From NCBI RefSeq assembly GCF_025133575.1, contig NZ_CP104011.1, positions 1,364,001-1,428,000 on the forward strand: a stretch of 64,000 nt of DNA, read 5' to 3'. The stretch comes from Pseudomonas sp. GCEP-101. Lineage in GTDB: Bacteria > Pseudomonadota > Gammaproteobacteria > Pseudomonadales > Pseudomonadaceae. Both the position numbers and the translations under genes were made by a program. Below are positions 45,641 through 54,761 of this stretch, piece by piece. The notes under the pieces are model-generated. The model saw only the letters and a program-made list of their open reading frames with translations, had not been told where the DNA came from and did no database searches. Every line of letters begins with the position of its first letter. Position 1 is the first letter of the stretch.

Positions 45641-46519
45641 TCAATACGTCCCCTGCCCCACGCCCAACTCCAGAATGCTCGCCTTGAGATTCTCGAAGTC
45701 GTATTCGGTCAGGCCGACGTAATCCAGCACCACCGCGCGCACGCTTTCCCACTCGTGGTCCTCGTCCTGGTTGCCCAGCACGCGGTACGACCCGCAGATG
45801 TGCTCGGCCATCTTCAGGATCGCCAGCAGGTTCTTCAGCTGGGTGTCGCGCGAATTGTCGTCGCTGAAGATCGACAGCGCGTTGTGATGGTTGGCGATGG
45901 CCTCGCACACATGCTCCGGCAGGCGCCAGGAGCGCGCGGTGAAGTAGCCGACCACCGCATGGTTGGTGTTCAGCACGCGGTTTTCGGTATCCACCACGCG
46001 GCGCTCATCGCTGGCGCTGGCGTAGGCCTCCTCCAGCACATCCATGTAGTGCGGGAAGCGCTTGAGCATCAGCGGGATGCCGCAGTTGTGGAACAGCCCC
46101 AGCGCGTAGGCCTCGTCCACCGACTCGTAGCCGATGCGCTTGGCCAGGTTCAGGCAGCTCATGGCCACGTCCTGGGCGGTATCCCAGAAGCGGTTGAGGG
46201 TGACGATGGTGGCGTCGCTCATCTCGCCCTTGATCGACTGGGCGTTGATCAGGTTGATCACCGAGCGGCTGCCCAGCAGGTTCACCGCGCGCTGGATCGA
46301 GGTGATGCGGTTGGCCAGGCCGAAGAACGGCGAGTTCACCAGCTTCAGCAGCGCACCGGAGAGCCCCGGGTCCTGGCTGATCAGTCTGGCGATCGCCTTC
46401 AGGTCCGGATTGGGCATGAACTGCTCCATCTGCAGGTCAACCATGATCTGCGGCTGCGGCGGCACGCTGATGCCCTGCAGGGCCTGACGGATCTGTTCGG
46501 CGGAGAGTTCTTGGGACAT
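45641..46519 (-). CDS. HDOD domain protein
   Basis: 292 residues from the ATG at 46519 (a GTG 30 nt upstream is possible; neither has a clear ribosome site). The HDOD core covers about 20-220: PQPQIMVDLQME near the start, then ISQDPGLSGALLKLVNSPFFG, and IQRAVNLLGSRSVINLI. The degenerate HD site reads GLFHNCG, so the metal-binding aspartate is replaced by Asn and hydrolase activity is unlikely. HDOD proteins usually act in signalling or stress regulation. It has no operon partner here; REP elements lie downstream. Confidence 0.85.
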   Translation of the reverse strand: MSQELSAEQIRQALQGISVPPQPQIMVDLQMEQFMPNPDLKAIARLISQDPGLSGALLKLVNSPFFGLANRITSIQRAVNLLGSRSVINLINAQSIKGEMSDATIVTLNRFWDTAQDVAMSCLNLAKRIGYESVDEAYALGLFHNCGIPLMLKRFPHYMDVLEEAYASASDERRVVDTENRVLNTNHAVVGYFTARSWRLPEHVCEAIANHHNALSIFSDDNSRDTQLKNLLAILKMAEHICGSYRVLGNQDEDHEWESVRAVVLDYVGLTEYDFENLKASILELGVGQGTY

Positions 46520-46684
46520 GGGGCGCGCTGGCGAAGTGGACGGGGGCACAGTTTACCCAGAGCGGAGCCGTCTGGAACTGCCCTTTCGATGCTTCATGCA
46601 TCGGCCGCGCCGGCCAAACCTTTACCGCGCAGCGAAGCGACCAAAAGCGCGTGCCTCGGGCACCGGCGCAGCGCCCTGCTGCGC

Positions 46685-46690
46685 TATAAT
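46685..46690 (+). promoter_or_regulatory. -10 element of the rlmI promoter
   Basis: A perfect TATAAT lies 27 nt before the rlmI ATG. No good -35 is visible 16-18 nt upstream, so only the -10 is supported. Confidence 0.45.
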
Positions 46691-46716
46691 CCCGCTCTTT
46701 TGCCGGAGCCCTCCCC

Positions 46717-47913
46717 ATGACCCTGCCCAGCCTGCGTCTGAAAGCCAACGCCGAGCGCCGCCTGCGCGCCGGCCACCTGTGGGTCTACAGCAACGAGGTG
46801 GACGTTGCCGCCACCCCGCTGAACGGATTCGGCGCCGGCGAACAGGCCATCCTCGAAATGGCCAACGGCAAGCCGCTGGGCATCGTCGCGTTGAGCCCGA
46901 ACAACCTCATCTGCGCCCGCCTGATTTCCCGCGATACCAAGCACGTTCTCGACAAATCGCTGCTGGTTCATCGCCTGAACGTGGCCCTGAGCCTGCGCGA
47001 CCGCCTGTTCGACAAGCCGTTCTACCGCCTGGTCTACGGCGACTCCGACCTGCTGCCCGGCCTGGTGGTGGACCGCTTCGGCGACGTGCTGGTGGTGCAA
47101 CTCGCCTCGGCGACCATGGAGAAGCACCGCGACGACGTCCTCGCCGCCCTGCTGCAGGTACTCAAGCCCAGCGCCGTGCTGTGGAAGAACGACTCCAGCG
47201 CCCGCGACGCCGAGGGCCTCGAGCGCTACGTGGCAAACGCCTACGGCGACGTGCCGGAATGGGTCGCCCTGGAAGAGAACGGCGTGAAGTTCGAAGCCCC
47301 GGTGCTGGCCGGCCAGAAGACCGGCTGGTTCTACGACCACCGCATGAACCGCGCCCGCCTGCAGCCCTATGTGCAAGGCAAGCGCGTGCTCGACCTGTTC
47401 AGCTACATCGGCGGCTGGGGCATCCAGGCCGCGGCGTTCGGCGCCAGCGACGTGATGTGCGTGGACGCCTCCGGCTTCGCCCTCGACGGCGTGGAGCGCA
47501 ACGCCGCGCTGAACGGCGTGGCCGACAAGGTCGCCTGCGTCGAGGGCGACGTCTTCGAAGCCCTGCGGGAACTGAAGGCCGCCGACGAGCGCTTCGACGT
47601 GATCGTGGCCGACCCGCCCGCCTTCATCAAGCGCAAGAAGGACCTGAAGAACGGCGAGGCCGCCTACCGCCGCCTCAACGAACAGGCCATGCGCCTGCTG
47701 TCCAAGGACGGCATCCTGGTCAGCGCCTCCTGCTCCATGCACCTGCCCGAGGACGACCTGCAGAACATCCTGCTGGGCAGCGCCCGCCACCTGGACCGCA
47801 ATATCCAGCTGCTCGAGCGCGGCGGCCAGGGCCCGGACCACCCGGTCCACCTGGCGATCCCGGAGACCCGCTACATCAAGAGCCTGACCGTGCGCCTGCT
47901 GCCCAACGGCTGA
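46717..47913 (+). CDS. rlmI: 23S rRNA m5C1962 methyltransferase RlmI
   Basis: 398 residues. An N-terminal PUA domain (SLRLKANAERRLRAGHLWVY, 5-24) recognises RNA. A middle EEHEA-like segment and a Rossmann methyltransferase follow: VLDLFSYIGGWGIQAAAFGA binds SAM, VIVADPPAFIKRKKD is motif IV, and SASCSMHL carries the catalytic cysteine motif. Length and architecture fit RlmI. It has its own -10 element upstream and a strong terminator downstream. Confidence 0.93.
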   Translation: MTLPSLRLKANAERRLRAGHLWVYSNEVDVAATPLNGFGAGEQAILEMANGKPLGIVALSPNNLICARLISRDTKHVLDKSLLVHRLNVALSLRDRLFDKPFYRLVYGDSDLLPGLVVDRFGDVLVVQLASATMEKHRDDVLAALLQVLKPSAVLWKNDSSARDAEGLERYVANAYGDVPEWVALEENGVKFEAPVLAGQKTGWFYDHRMNRARLQPYVQGKRVLDLFSYIGGWGIQAAAFGASDVMCVDASGFALDGVERNAALNGVADKVACVEGDVFEALRELKAADERFDVIVADPPAFIKRKKDLKNGEAAYRRLNEQAMRLLSKDGILVSASCSMHLPEDDLQNILLGSARHLDRNIQLLERGGQGPDHPVHLAIPETRYIKSLTVRLLPNG

Positions 47914-47928
47914 GGCATCAGGGCAACG

Positions 47929-47966
47929 GAAAACGGGGCGCTCCCTGACAGAAGCGCCCCGTTTTC
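47929..47966. terminator. Terminator between rlmI and the small secreted-protein gene
   Basis: A 14-bp stem GAAAACGGGGCGCT (47929-47942) pairs with AGCGCCCCGTTTTC (47953-47966). A/T tracts on both sides make it usable on both strands. Confidence 0.9.
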
Positions 47967-48002
47967 ATGTCAGCGAATGGCCGATGGCTCGCGCCCTCGC
48001 CC

Positions 48003-48038
48003 GTGTAGGGCGCATAAAGTGGAACGCTTTATCCGCCG
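48003..48038. repeat. Short extragenic palindromic repeat
   Basis: TAGGGCGCATAAAG ... CTTTATCCGCC forms an inverted repeat resembling the common Pseudomonas GTAGGGCGGATAA...TTATCCGCC element. It lies between the rlmI terminator and the end of the small secreted-protein gene. Confidence 0.55.
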
Positions 48039-48068
48039 TCTCCGCCTTGCCTCCGGGACCGCCCGTTC

Positions 48069-48383
48069 TTATCTGATCGGCATCAGCGAATCCGCCTCGC
48101 TGAGCGCCGCCTTGCCGGTCTTGCGCTCGAACAGGCACAGCTCGCGGCCCGGCTTGCCCTTCATGTGCTTCTGGGCGTAGGTCCCGCCGATCATCAGCGC
48201 CGTGTAACCCACGCTGTCGTCGAACAGCACCGGCGAGCCCAGCACCTTCTTGTTCTGCAGATGGCTCAGCGCCAGGCAGGCCTCGCGCTGCTGCTTGTCC
48301 TGCGCCTGCCAGGCCGCATCGGAGGAGGCCTGCGCGCTGCCGGCGACGAGGCTGGCGAGCACGAGGATACGGGTGACTTTCAT
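48069..48383 (-). CDS. Small secreted protein of unknown function
   Basis: 104 residues. MKVTRILVLASLVAGSAQA is a clear Sec signal peptide, cleaved near A19. The mature part is polar with two cysteines (residues 36 and 84) that could pair, and has GYTALMIGGTYAQKHMKG and ELCLFERKTG. The ATG at 48383 has GGAG 8 nt upstream, which decides it over the longer open frame. I do not recognise the family. It is transcribed towards rlmI and shares the bidirectional terminator. Confidence 0.75.
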   Translation of the reverse strand: MKVTRILVLASLVAGSAQASSDAAWQAQDKQQREACLALSHLQNKKVLGSPVLFDDSVGYTALMIGGTYAQKHMKGKPGRELCLFERKTGKAALSEADSLMPIR

Positions 48384-48758
48384 GAAGTTGCTCCTGCAAC
48401 CAAGGGGGACGGAAAAACGCCAATGGCCATTCAGACCACGCCAGGATGGCAACAGTCTACGCCGCGCCCCGACCGCCAGCCTTTCCCTGGCGGCAAGGGC
48501 CGGCGTAGAATCGGGCAATTCCTGCCATTTATCCCCCGGCGGGCCTGTGAGCCCCGGCCGCGCAGGCGGTGACCCCGCCACGCCCCGCGCCGACCTCGCC
48601 CATGCAAGGCCATCTGCTGTTTGCATCCGGTGCGTACCGCGCTCACGATACGACTTAGAGTTTGCTCAAGGTCTCGTCGGCCAGCCCTACCCGCTGTACG
48701 CCGCCGCATAGAAGACCCGGAACGACTCCCACCGTGACCTGATGCGCAGGAACCCGTC
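48384..48758. other. ilvD leader/intergenic region with nested hairpin
   Basis: No gene was recognised. A nested structure forms from CTACGCCG (48457-48464)/CGGCGTAG (48501-48508) outside and CCGCCAG (48473-48479)/CTGGCGG (48487-48493) inside. The outer arm overlaps a good -10-like TAGAAT (48506-48511) that could serve ilvD with a long leader, but no -35 is evident. The 48600-48720 part has no distinct features. Confidence 0.4.
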
Positions 48759-50597
48759 ATGCCCGATTACCGCTCGAAAACCTCCACCCACGGCCGCAAC
48801 ATGGCCGGCGCCCGTGCCCTGTGGCGCGCCACCGGGATGAAGGACGAAGACTTCAAGAAGCCGATCATCGCCATCGCCAACTCCTTCACCCAGTTCGTGC
48901 CCGGCCACGTGCACCTGAAGGACCTGGGCCAGCTGGTTGCCCGCGAGATCGAAAAACACGGCGGCGTGGCCAAGGAATTCAACACCATCGCCGTGGACGA
49001 CGGCATCGCCATGGGCCACGACGGCATGCTCTATTCCCTGCCGTCGCGCGAGATCATCGCCGACTCCGTGGAATACATGGTCAACGCCCACTGCGCCGAC
49101 GCCATCGTCTGCATCTCCAACTGCGACAAGATCACCCCCGGCATGCTGATGGCCGCCCTGCGCCTGAACATTCCGGTGGTGTTCGTCTCCGGCGGCCCGA
49201 TGGAAGCCGGCAAGACCAAGCTGGCCAACCACGGCCTGGACCTGGTCGATGCCATGGTCGTCGCCGCCGACGATTCCTGCTCCGACGAAAAGGTCGCCGA
49301 GTACGAGCGCAGCGCCTGCCCGACCTGCGGCTCCTGCTCCGGCATGTTCACCGCCAACTCGATGAACTGCCTGACCGAAGCCCTGGGCCTGTCCCTGCCG
49401 GGCAACGGCTCGACCCTGGCCACCCACGCCGACCGCGAGCAGCTGTTCCTGCGCGCCGGCCGCCTGGCGGTGGAGCTGTGCCAGCGCTACTACGGCGAAG
49501 GCGACGAGTCCGTGCTGCCGCGCAATGTCGCCAGCTTCAAGGCGTTCGAGAACGCCATGACCCTGGACATCGCCATGGGCGGTTCGACCAACACCATCCT
49601 GCACCTGCTGGCCGCCGCCCAGGAGGCGGAGATCGCCTTCGACCTGCGCGACATCGATCGCCTGTCGCGCAAGGTGCCGCAGCTGTGCAAGGTCGCGCCG
49701 AACATCCAGAAGTACCACATGGAAGACGTGCACCGCGCCGGTGGCATCTTCTCCATCCTCGGCGAGCTGGCCCGCGGCGGCCTGCTGCACACCGACGTAC
49801 CGACCGTGCACAGCCCGAGCATGGCCGACGCCATCGCCGAATGGGACATCACCCAGACCCAGGACGAGAAGGTCCACACCTTCTTCAAGGCCGGCCCGGC
49901 CGGCATCCCGACCCAGGTCGCATTCAGCCAGAGCACCCGCTGGGACACCCTGGACGATGACCGCGCCGAAGGCTGCATCCGCAGCGTCGAGCACGCCTAC
50001 TCCCAGGAAGGCGGCCTGGCCGTGCTGTACGGCAACATCGCCCTCGACGGTTGCGTGGTGAAGACCGCTGGCGTCGACGAATCCATCCACGTATTCGAAG
50101 GCCGCGCGAAGATCTTCGAAAGCCAGGACAGCGCCGTGAAAGGCATCCTCGCCGACGAAGTGAAGCCGGGCGACATCGTGATCATCCGCTACGAAGGCCC
50201 CAAAGGCGGCCCGGGCATGCAGGAAATGCTGTATCCGACCAGCTACCTGAAGTCCAAGGGCCTGGGCAAGGCCTGCGCCCTGCTCACCGACGGCCGCTTC
50301 TCCGGCGGCACCTCGGGCCTGTCCATCGGCCACGCCTCGCCGGAAGCCGCCGCGGGCGGTGCCATCGGCCTGGTGCAGGACGGCGACAAGGTGCTGATCG
50401 ACATCCCCAACCGCAGCATCAACCTGCTGGTGAGCGATGAAGAACTGGCTGCCCGCCGCGTCGAGCAAGACAAGAAGGGCTGGAAGCCGGCCCAGCCGCG
50501 CGCTCGTAAGGTGAGCACCGCGCTGAAAGCCTACGCCCTGCTCGCCACCAGCGCCGACAAGGGCGCGGTGCGCAACAAGGCGCTGCTGGACGGCTGA
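48759..50597 (+). CDS. ilvD: Dihydroxy-acid dehydratase
   Basis: 612 residues. It dehydrates 2,3-dihydroxy-isovalerate and -methylvalerate in Val/Ile synthesis. Iron-sulfur cysteines lie in [12 protein letters not shown] and [19 protein letters not shown]; the KGGPGMQEM and [17 protein letters not shown] stretches are the conserved C-terminal active-site region. Full length. It is monocistronic, with a strong terminator 14 nt after the stop. Confidence 0.97.
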   Translation: MPDYRSKTSTHGRNMAGARALWRATGMKDEDFKKPIIAIANSFTQFVPGHVHLKDLGQLVAREIEKHGGVAKEFNTIAVDDGIAMGHDGMLYSLPSREIIADSVEYMVNAHCADAIVCISNCDKITPGMLMAALRLNIPVVFVSGGPMEAGKTKLANHGLDLVDAMVVAADDSCSDEKVAEYERSACPTCGSCSGMFTANSMNCLTEALGLSLPGNGSTLATHADREQLFLRAGRLAVELCQRYYGEGDESVLPRNVASFKAFENAMTLDIAMGGSTNTILHLLAAAQEAEIAFDLRDIDRLSRKVPQLCKVAPNIQKYHMEDVHRAGGIFSILGELARGGLLHTDVPTVHSPSMADAIAEWDITQTQDEKVHTFFKAGPAGIPTQVAFSQSTRWDTLDDDRAEGCIRSVEHAYSQEGGLAVLYGNIALDGCVVKTAGVDESIHVFEGRAKIFESQDSAVKGILADEVKPGDIVIIRYEGPKGGPGMQEMLYPTSYLKSKGLGKACALLTDGRFSGGTSGLSIGHASPEAAAGGAIGLVQDGDKVLIDIPNRSINLLVSDEELAARRVEQDKKGWKPAQPRARKVSTALKAYALLATSADKGAVRNKALLDG

Positions 50598-50610
50598 GTC
50601 TGGTAGAACC

Positions 50611-50644
50611 AAGAAAAAGCCCGGCACCTGCCGGGCTTTTTCTT
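50611..50644. terminator. Bidirectional terminator between ilvD and the pilin gene
   Basis: A perfect 15-bp stem AAGAAAAAGCCCGGC (50611-50625) with GCCGGGCTTTTTCTT (50630-50644), loop ACCT. It serves ilvD on plus and the pilin gene on minus. Confidence 0.95.
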
Positions 50645-50665
50645 TCCCACGTCACCCGACTCGCG

Positions 50666-51124
50666 TCACGGCGTGACCGGTGCCGTGGCCGCGCAGCCGC
50701 CCGTACCGAGCTTGATGCCGCGATCCGAGTTGCAGATGGTGCCTTCGGTTTTCCATAGCACGTGGGTATCCCCGGTCGATTTCGTCGGTGTCATCAACAG
50801 GGTCAGCGCCGTGCCATCGCTGGTCGTGGCGCTGGTGGTGACGTCGATGATGCCTTTCTCCTTCACAGCGTACGACGTGATGTTGTCGGTCTTCAGCAGT
50901 GCCGGGATGCCAAATGTCCCGCCCTTGCACTCCTCGGGCTTGTCCGCCTCGGAAATGCACAGGCTGACCGCCGTCTTCACCGCCGCCAGTTCGCTGACCG
51001 CCGCAGCCGCCTTGGTGCGCGAGGAATAGTTGGAATACAGCGGGATCGACACCGAAGCCAGGATCCCGATGATCGCCACCACGATCATCAGTTCGATCAG
51101 GGTAAAACCATGTTGTGTGCGCAT
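50666..51124 (-). CDS. Orphan type IVa pilin (PilA-like)
   Basis: 152 residues. A short basic leader ends in G6, followed by [14 protein letters not shown], the prepilin-peptidase site with F+1 and E+5. The hydrophobic helix continues to about residue 30. Of the mature cysteines, C56 and C66 are close, and the last pair brackets [14 protein letters not shown], resembling the pilin C-terminal disulfide loop. AAGGA lies 7 nt before the ATG. No pilus assembly genes are adjacent. It could be an alternative major pilin, a glycan or DNA-binding minor pilin, or an acquired allele; it would need the chromosomal PilBCDQ machinery. Confidence 0.85.
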   Translation of the reverse strand: MRTQHGFTLIELMIVVAIIGILASVSIPLYSNYSSRTKAAAAVSELAAVKTAVSLCISEADKPEECKGGTFGIPALLKTDNITSYAVKEKGIIDVTTSATTSDGTALTLLMTPTKSTGDTHVLWKTEGTICNSDRGIKLGTGGCAATAPVTP

Positions 51125-51392
51125 CTGCGTGTCCTTCTGGGATGAGCCGGAGGCCTGGATGGCTCCGGGTGCAGTCCAGTGAAGTCACGCCAGCCGGCGC
51201 TTACATTCAGACGCCTCCCGCCTGCGGGGCAGAAAGTTCGGTGCTGACCACCCGATCGGGACCACAGTGGGCCATCTCGTACAGCGAGAAGCGCCAATGG
51301 GACCAGTCCACTCATCCCGACCTGCCTCATGGCACTGTGCGATCCCGCCCTGGCCCAGTAAAATCGCGCTCTTTTTTCCCGGACCGCCGCCC

Positions 51393-52784
51393 ATGAGCTC
51401 CCTTGAGAACCCGTCCGCCGCCAAGGACCAACCCGACCTGGTCTATGGCCTGGAAGATCGCCCCGCCCTGCCCATTGCCTGGCTGGCGGCGCTGCAGCAC
51501 CTGCTGGCGATCATCGTGCCCATCGTCACCCCTGGCCTGTTGATCTGCCAGGCGCTGGGCGTGTCGCCGCGCGACACCAACCTGATCGTGTCGATGTCGC
51601 TGGTCATCTCCGGCATCGCCACCTTCGTCCAGTGCAAGCGCTTCGGGCCGTTCGGCGCGGGACTGCTGATCGTCCAGGGCACCAGCTTCAACTTCGTCGG
51701 CCCGCTGATCGCCGGCGGTGCGCTGATGGTGAAGAACGGCACGCCGGTGGAAGCGGTGATGGCGGCCATCTTCGGCGTGGTCATGGCCGGCTCCTTCGTG
51801 GAGATGGGCGTGTCGCGCATCCTGCCCTTCGTGAAGCGCCTGATCACCCCGCTGGTCACCGGCATCGTGGTGCTGATGATCGGCCTGACGCTGATCAAGG
51901 TCGGCCTGATCAGCATGGGCGGCGGCTTCTCCGCCATGGCCAACGGCACCTTCGCCAACGGCGAAAACCTGATGCTCTCAGGCCTGGTGCTGGCGATCAT
52001 CGTCATCCTCAACCGCATCCCGGTGGTGTGGATGCGCAGCGGCGCCATCGTCATCGCCCTCGCCGTGGGCTACGCGCTGGCCGGCTACCTGGGCCGCCTG
52101 GACTTCACCGGCATGCACGAGGCGCCGGCCTTCCAGGTGCCGGTGCCGCTGCACTTCGGCGTGGGGTTCTCCTGGAGCCTGTTCATCCCGATGCTGGTGA
52201 TCTACCTGGTCACCTCACTGGAAGCCATCGGTGACGTCACCGCCACCAGCAAGATCTCCCAGCAGCCGGTCGAAGGCCCGCTGTGGATGCAGCGCATCAA
52301 GGGCGGCGTGCTGGTGAATGGCGCCAACTCGCTGCTCGCCGGCCTGTTCAACACCTTCCCCAGCTCGGTGTTCGCGCAGAATAACGGCGTCATCCAGCTG
52401 ACCGGCGTCGCCAGCCGCCACGTCGGCCTGTGGATCGCCGCCATGCTCATCGTGCTCGGCCTGTTCCCCAGCGTCGCCGGGGTGATCCAGGCGGTTCCCG
52501 AGCCGGTGCTCGGCGGTGCGGTAATGGTGATGTTCGGCGCGGTCGCCGCCTCGGGCATCAACATCCTCGCCGGCACCCACCTGGACCGCCGCGCGCTGCT
52601 GATCATCGCCGTCAGCCTGGCGCTGGGCCTGGGTATCTCGCAGGTGCCGGAGTTCCTCGCGCACATGCCCCACGCCATCCGCAACGTGCTGGAATCGGGC
52701 GTGGCCACCGGCGGCATCTGCGCCCTGCTGCTGAACTGGTTCCTGCCCGAGTCCGACGCCGCCAGGGCCTCGCACAACGGCTGA
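51393..52784 (+). CDS. NCS2 nucleobase permease (xanthine/uracil family)
   Basis: 463 residues with about 14 membrane segments. AALQHLLAIIVPIVTPGL contains the family's conserved QH in TM1. LEAIGDVTATSKIS holds the TM8 Glu, and QNNGVIQLTGVASRHVG is the NCS2 signature with the TM10 substrate Asn/Gly. Xanthine or urate is the likely substrate, uracil less so. The frame opens earlier (51267), but ATG 51393 is the conventional start. TAAAAT (51358-51363) is a plausible -10. A hairpin follows the gene. Confidence 0.9.
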   Translation: MSSLENPSAAKDQPDLVYGLEDRPALPIAWLAALQHLLAIIVPIVTPGLLICQALGVSPRDTNLIVSMSLVISGIATFVQCKRFGPFGAGLLIVQGTSFNFVGPLIAGGALMVKNGTPVEAVMAAIFGVVMAGSFVEMGVSRILPFVKRLITPLVTGIVVLMIGLTLIKVGLISMGGGFSAMANGTFANGENLMLSGLVLAIIVILNRIPVVWMRSGAIVIALAVGYALAGYLGRLDFTGMHEAPAFQVPVPLHFGVGFSWSLFIPMLVIYLVTSLEAIGDVTATSKISQQPVEGPLWMQRIKGGVLVNGANSLLAGLFNTFPSSVFAQNNGVIQLTGVASRHVGLWIAAMLIVLGLFPSVAGVIQAVPEPVLGGAVMVMFGAVAASGINILAGTHLDRRALLIIAVSLALGLGISQVPEFLAHMPHAIRNVLESGVATGGICALLLNWFLPESDAARASHNG

Positions 52785-52790
52785 AGCGCC

Positions 52791-52816
52791 ACGACGCCAC
52801 CCTCGGGTGGCGTCGT
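52791..52816 (+). terminator. Hairpin terminator after the NCS2 permease
   Basis: An 11-bp stem ACGACGCCACC/GGTGGCGTCGT with loop CTCG, 6 nt after the stop. The T-run is poor (CGTTTAT), so termination may be partial. Confidence 0.6.
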
Positions 52817-52832
52817 CGTTTATGCTCCTGCC

Positions 52833-53300
52833 ATGACCACGACCCTGCGCATCGGCGTCATCGCCGACACCCATGGCCTGCTGCGCCCCGACGCGCTGGC
52901 GGCGCTGCACGGCTGCCAACGCATCCTGCACCTGGGCGACATCGGCCCCGCCTCGCTGCTCGACCAGTTGCGCGACATCGCGCCGCTGGACGTCGTGCGC
53001 GGCAACAACGACACCGACGACTGGGCCGCCGCCCTGCCGGAAACGCTGCGGCTGGAGCTGGGCGGGCTGCGGCTCTACCTGATCCACGACCTCAAGCAGC
53101 TGGCCATCGACCCGGTGGCCGACGGCATCGACGTGGTGCTCGCGGGGCATTCGCACAAGCCGCTGAACGAGGTGCGCGACGGCGTGCTGTACCTCAACCC
53201 GGGCAGCGCCGGGCCCCGGCGGTTCAGGCTGCCGATTGGGTTGGCGATCCTGGAGATCGCCGAAGGGCAGCCAAGGGTGGAGATGGTCACGCTCGTGTAA
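52833..53300 (+). CDS. YfcE/MJ0936-type metallophosphoesterase
   Basis: 155 residues, the compact calcineurin-like fold. Metal ligands are IADTHG (D11, H13), HLGDIG (D36), RGNND (N58), LIHD (H84) and AGHSHKP (H105, H107). LNPGSAGPRR is a conserved C-terminal motif. The family hydrolyses phosphodiesters; the physiological substrate is unknown. A REP pair lies immediately downstream. Confidence 0.92.
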   Translation: MTTTLRIGVIADTHGLLRPDALAALHGCQRILHLGDIGPASLLDQLRDIAPLDVVRGNNDTDDWAAALPETLRLELGGLRLYLIHDLKQLAIDPVADGIDVVLAGHSHKPLNEVRDGVLYLNPGSAGPRRFRLPIGLAILEIAEGQPRVEMVTLV

Positions 53301-53304
53301 GAGC

Positions 53305-53371
53305 GTTCGCGAGCAAGCTCGCTCCTACGAAGAGCCGTGCACATCCTGTAGGAGCGAGCTTGCTCGCGAAC
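53305..53371. repeat. REP pair in inverted orientation
   Basis: GTTCGCGAGCAA... (53305-53328) and its reverse complement GTAGGAGCGAGC... (53348-53371) are 24-nt copies of the element at 45488. They can fold into one long cruciform/hairpin between the phosphoesterase (+) and the convergent GTPase gene (-). Confidence 0.92.
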
Positions 53372-53387
53372 CGCCCCGGCATCGCGG

Positions 53388-54761
53388 TCATCGGTCGAGC
53401 AACTGCGCGGCCAGCTGCGCCACCGCCTCCTGCCGCTCGGTCTTTTCGCTGCGGCGGCCGCCATTGAGGGCGGACCACTCCGGGTGCGCCCGCGCCTTGC
53501 GCAGAGCCTCGGGGAGCTTGCCCTCGCGCCATTGCTTGTCCTCGGGCGACTGCACGTGGATCGCCTCCACCGCCGCGTGCCCGCGCGTCTGCAGGGCCGC
53601 CAGCAGTTGCCGCTGACGCAGCGCCAGCAGGCGCAGCACGCTGTCGTCCACGGACAGCTCGCGGCTGCCCTTGAGCTTGCCCAGCAGGCGCTGGCCGTAA
53701 TGCCCGACGGTCTGCCAGGCGCCGCCGGCGATGGCGCCCAGCGCGGTGGCCGCGCCGAGGGTCAGGCCACCGACCAGCAGGTCGATCCCCGCCCCCGCCG
53801 CCGCGCCCGCCGCCACTCCGCCGCCCAGGCGAATGCCCAGCTGGCGCAAGGTTTCCGGGTTGAACAGGTCATCGCCCCAGCGCCCGTCCAACAGCGGCAG
53901 GTCGGCGGCGCGGGCATCGTCCTTGCGGAAGGCGTAGAGGCTGAGCAACGCCTTGACGCAGGTGTCTTCGCGCTTGCGCACCTGGTTGCGCAGCGTCTCG
54001 GTGGCGGCGCGCACCGCCGCATCGCCAGCGGGCACCAGTTGGCGGCAGGCGGCGACATCCACCAGCAGCTCGGCGATCAGCCGCGCCCCGGCTTCGCGGC
54101 GGGCGACGGCCTGGGCCTCGTGATCGGCCACCAGGCGGTCCAGCTGCGGACGTGCGCGTTCCAGCAGCAGCGCCAGGCTTTCGTACAGCCGGCGCTCGCC
54201 GTCCAGCGGCGGCGCCACGCTGTCGAAACGCACCAGCGCATGCAGGCCAAGGCGGGACAGCGCCTCGCGCCACTGCTCCTCGCGGTGCTGCGGGCTGGCG
54301 ACAAAGTTCAGCACCGGCAGCAGCGGCCGCGCGCAGGCGGCGAGCACCGCCAGTTCGTCGCGGTACTTGGCCAGCACCGGCTCGCGGGCGTCGATCACGT
54401 AGAGGCCGGCGTCGGAGGCGAGCAACTGGCGCAGCACCTTGGCTTCCTGTTCGAAGCGGCCACGGGCCTCGCTGCCGTCGAGAAAGCGCCGCAGCTTCTC
54501 CGGGCCGTCCAGGCGCTCGCCGGGGCGCTCCAGAGCGTCGAGGAAATCACGCAGGGCGATGGCGTCCTCAAGGCCCGGCGTGTCGTACAGCTCCAGCAGC
54601 GGCTCGCCGTCCACCGACAGCCGCGCGCCCTCCACATGCCGCGTGGTGCTGGGGCGATGGGACACCTCGCCAAAGCCCACGTCGCGGGTCAGGGTGCGCA
54701 GCAGGGAGGTCTTGCCGACGTTGGTATGGCCGACCACGGCCAGTTTCAGCGCATCAGTCAT
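53388..54761 (-). CDS. DUF3482-type GTPase
   Basis: 457 residues. An N-terminal Era/TrmE-like G domain: VVGHTNVGKTSLL (G1, about 9-21), DTPG (G3, about 59-62), and a T-rich switch SHRPSTTRH. The C-terminal half has Ala/Gly-rich hydrophobic segments (GGGVAAGAAAGAGIDLLVGG and ATALGAIAGGAW), so membrane association is likely. The ATG at 54761 starts MTDALKLAVVG; upstream residues in the open frame come from the neighbour. It overlaps the DUF2868 gene by 8 bp, and such pairs recur together in Pseudomonas as I recall. Function unknown. Confidence 0.85.
   Translation of the reverse strand: MTDALKLAVVGHTNVGKTSLLRTLTRDVGFGEVSHRPSTTRHVEGARLSVDGEPLLELYDTPGLEDAIALRDFLDALERPGERLDGPEKLRRFLDGSEARGRFEQEAKVLRQLLASDAGLYVIDAREPVLAKYRDELAVLAACARPLLPVLNFVASPQHREEQWREALSRLGLHALVRFDSVAPPLDGERRLYESLALLLERARPQLDRLVADHEAQAVARREAGARLIAELLVDVAACRQLVPAGDAAVRAATETLRNQVRKREDTCVKALLSLYAFRKDDARAADLPLLDGRWGDDLFNPETLRQLGIRLGGGVAAGAAAGAGIDLLVGGLTLGAATALGAIAGGAWQTVGHYGQRLLGKLKGSRELSVDDSVLRLLALRQRQLLAALQTRGHAAVEAIHVQSPEDKQWREGKLPEALRKARAHPEWSALNGGRRSEKTERQEAVAQLAAQLLDR

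Noticed and set aside
48687..50627. 646-codon antisense frame over ilvD
   Set aside because: Low-complexity Gly/Ala/Val/His protein opposite a full ilvD; no start context.
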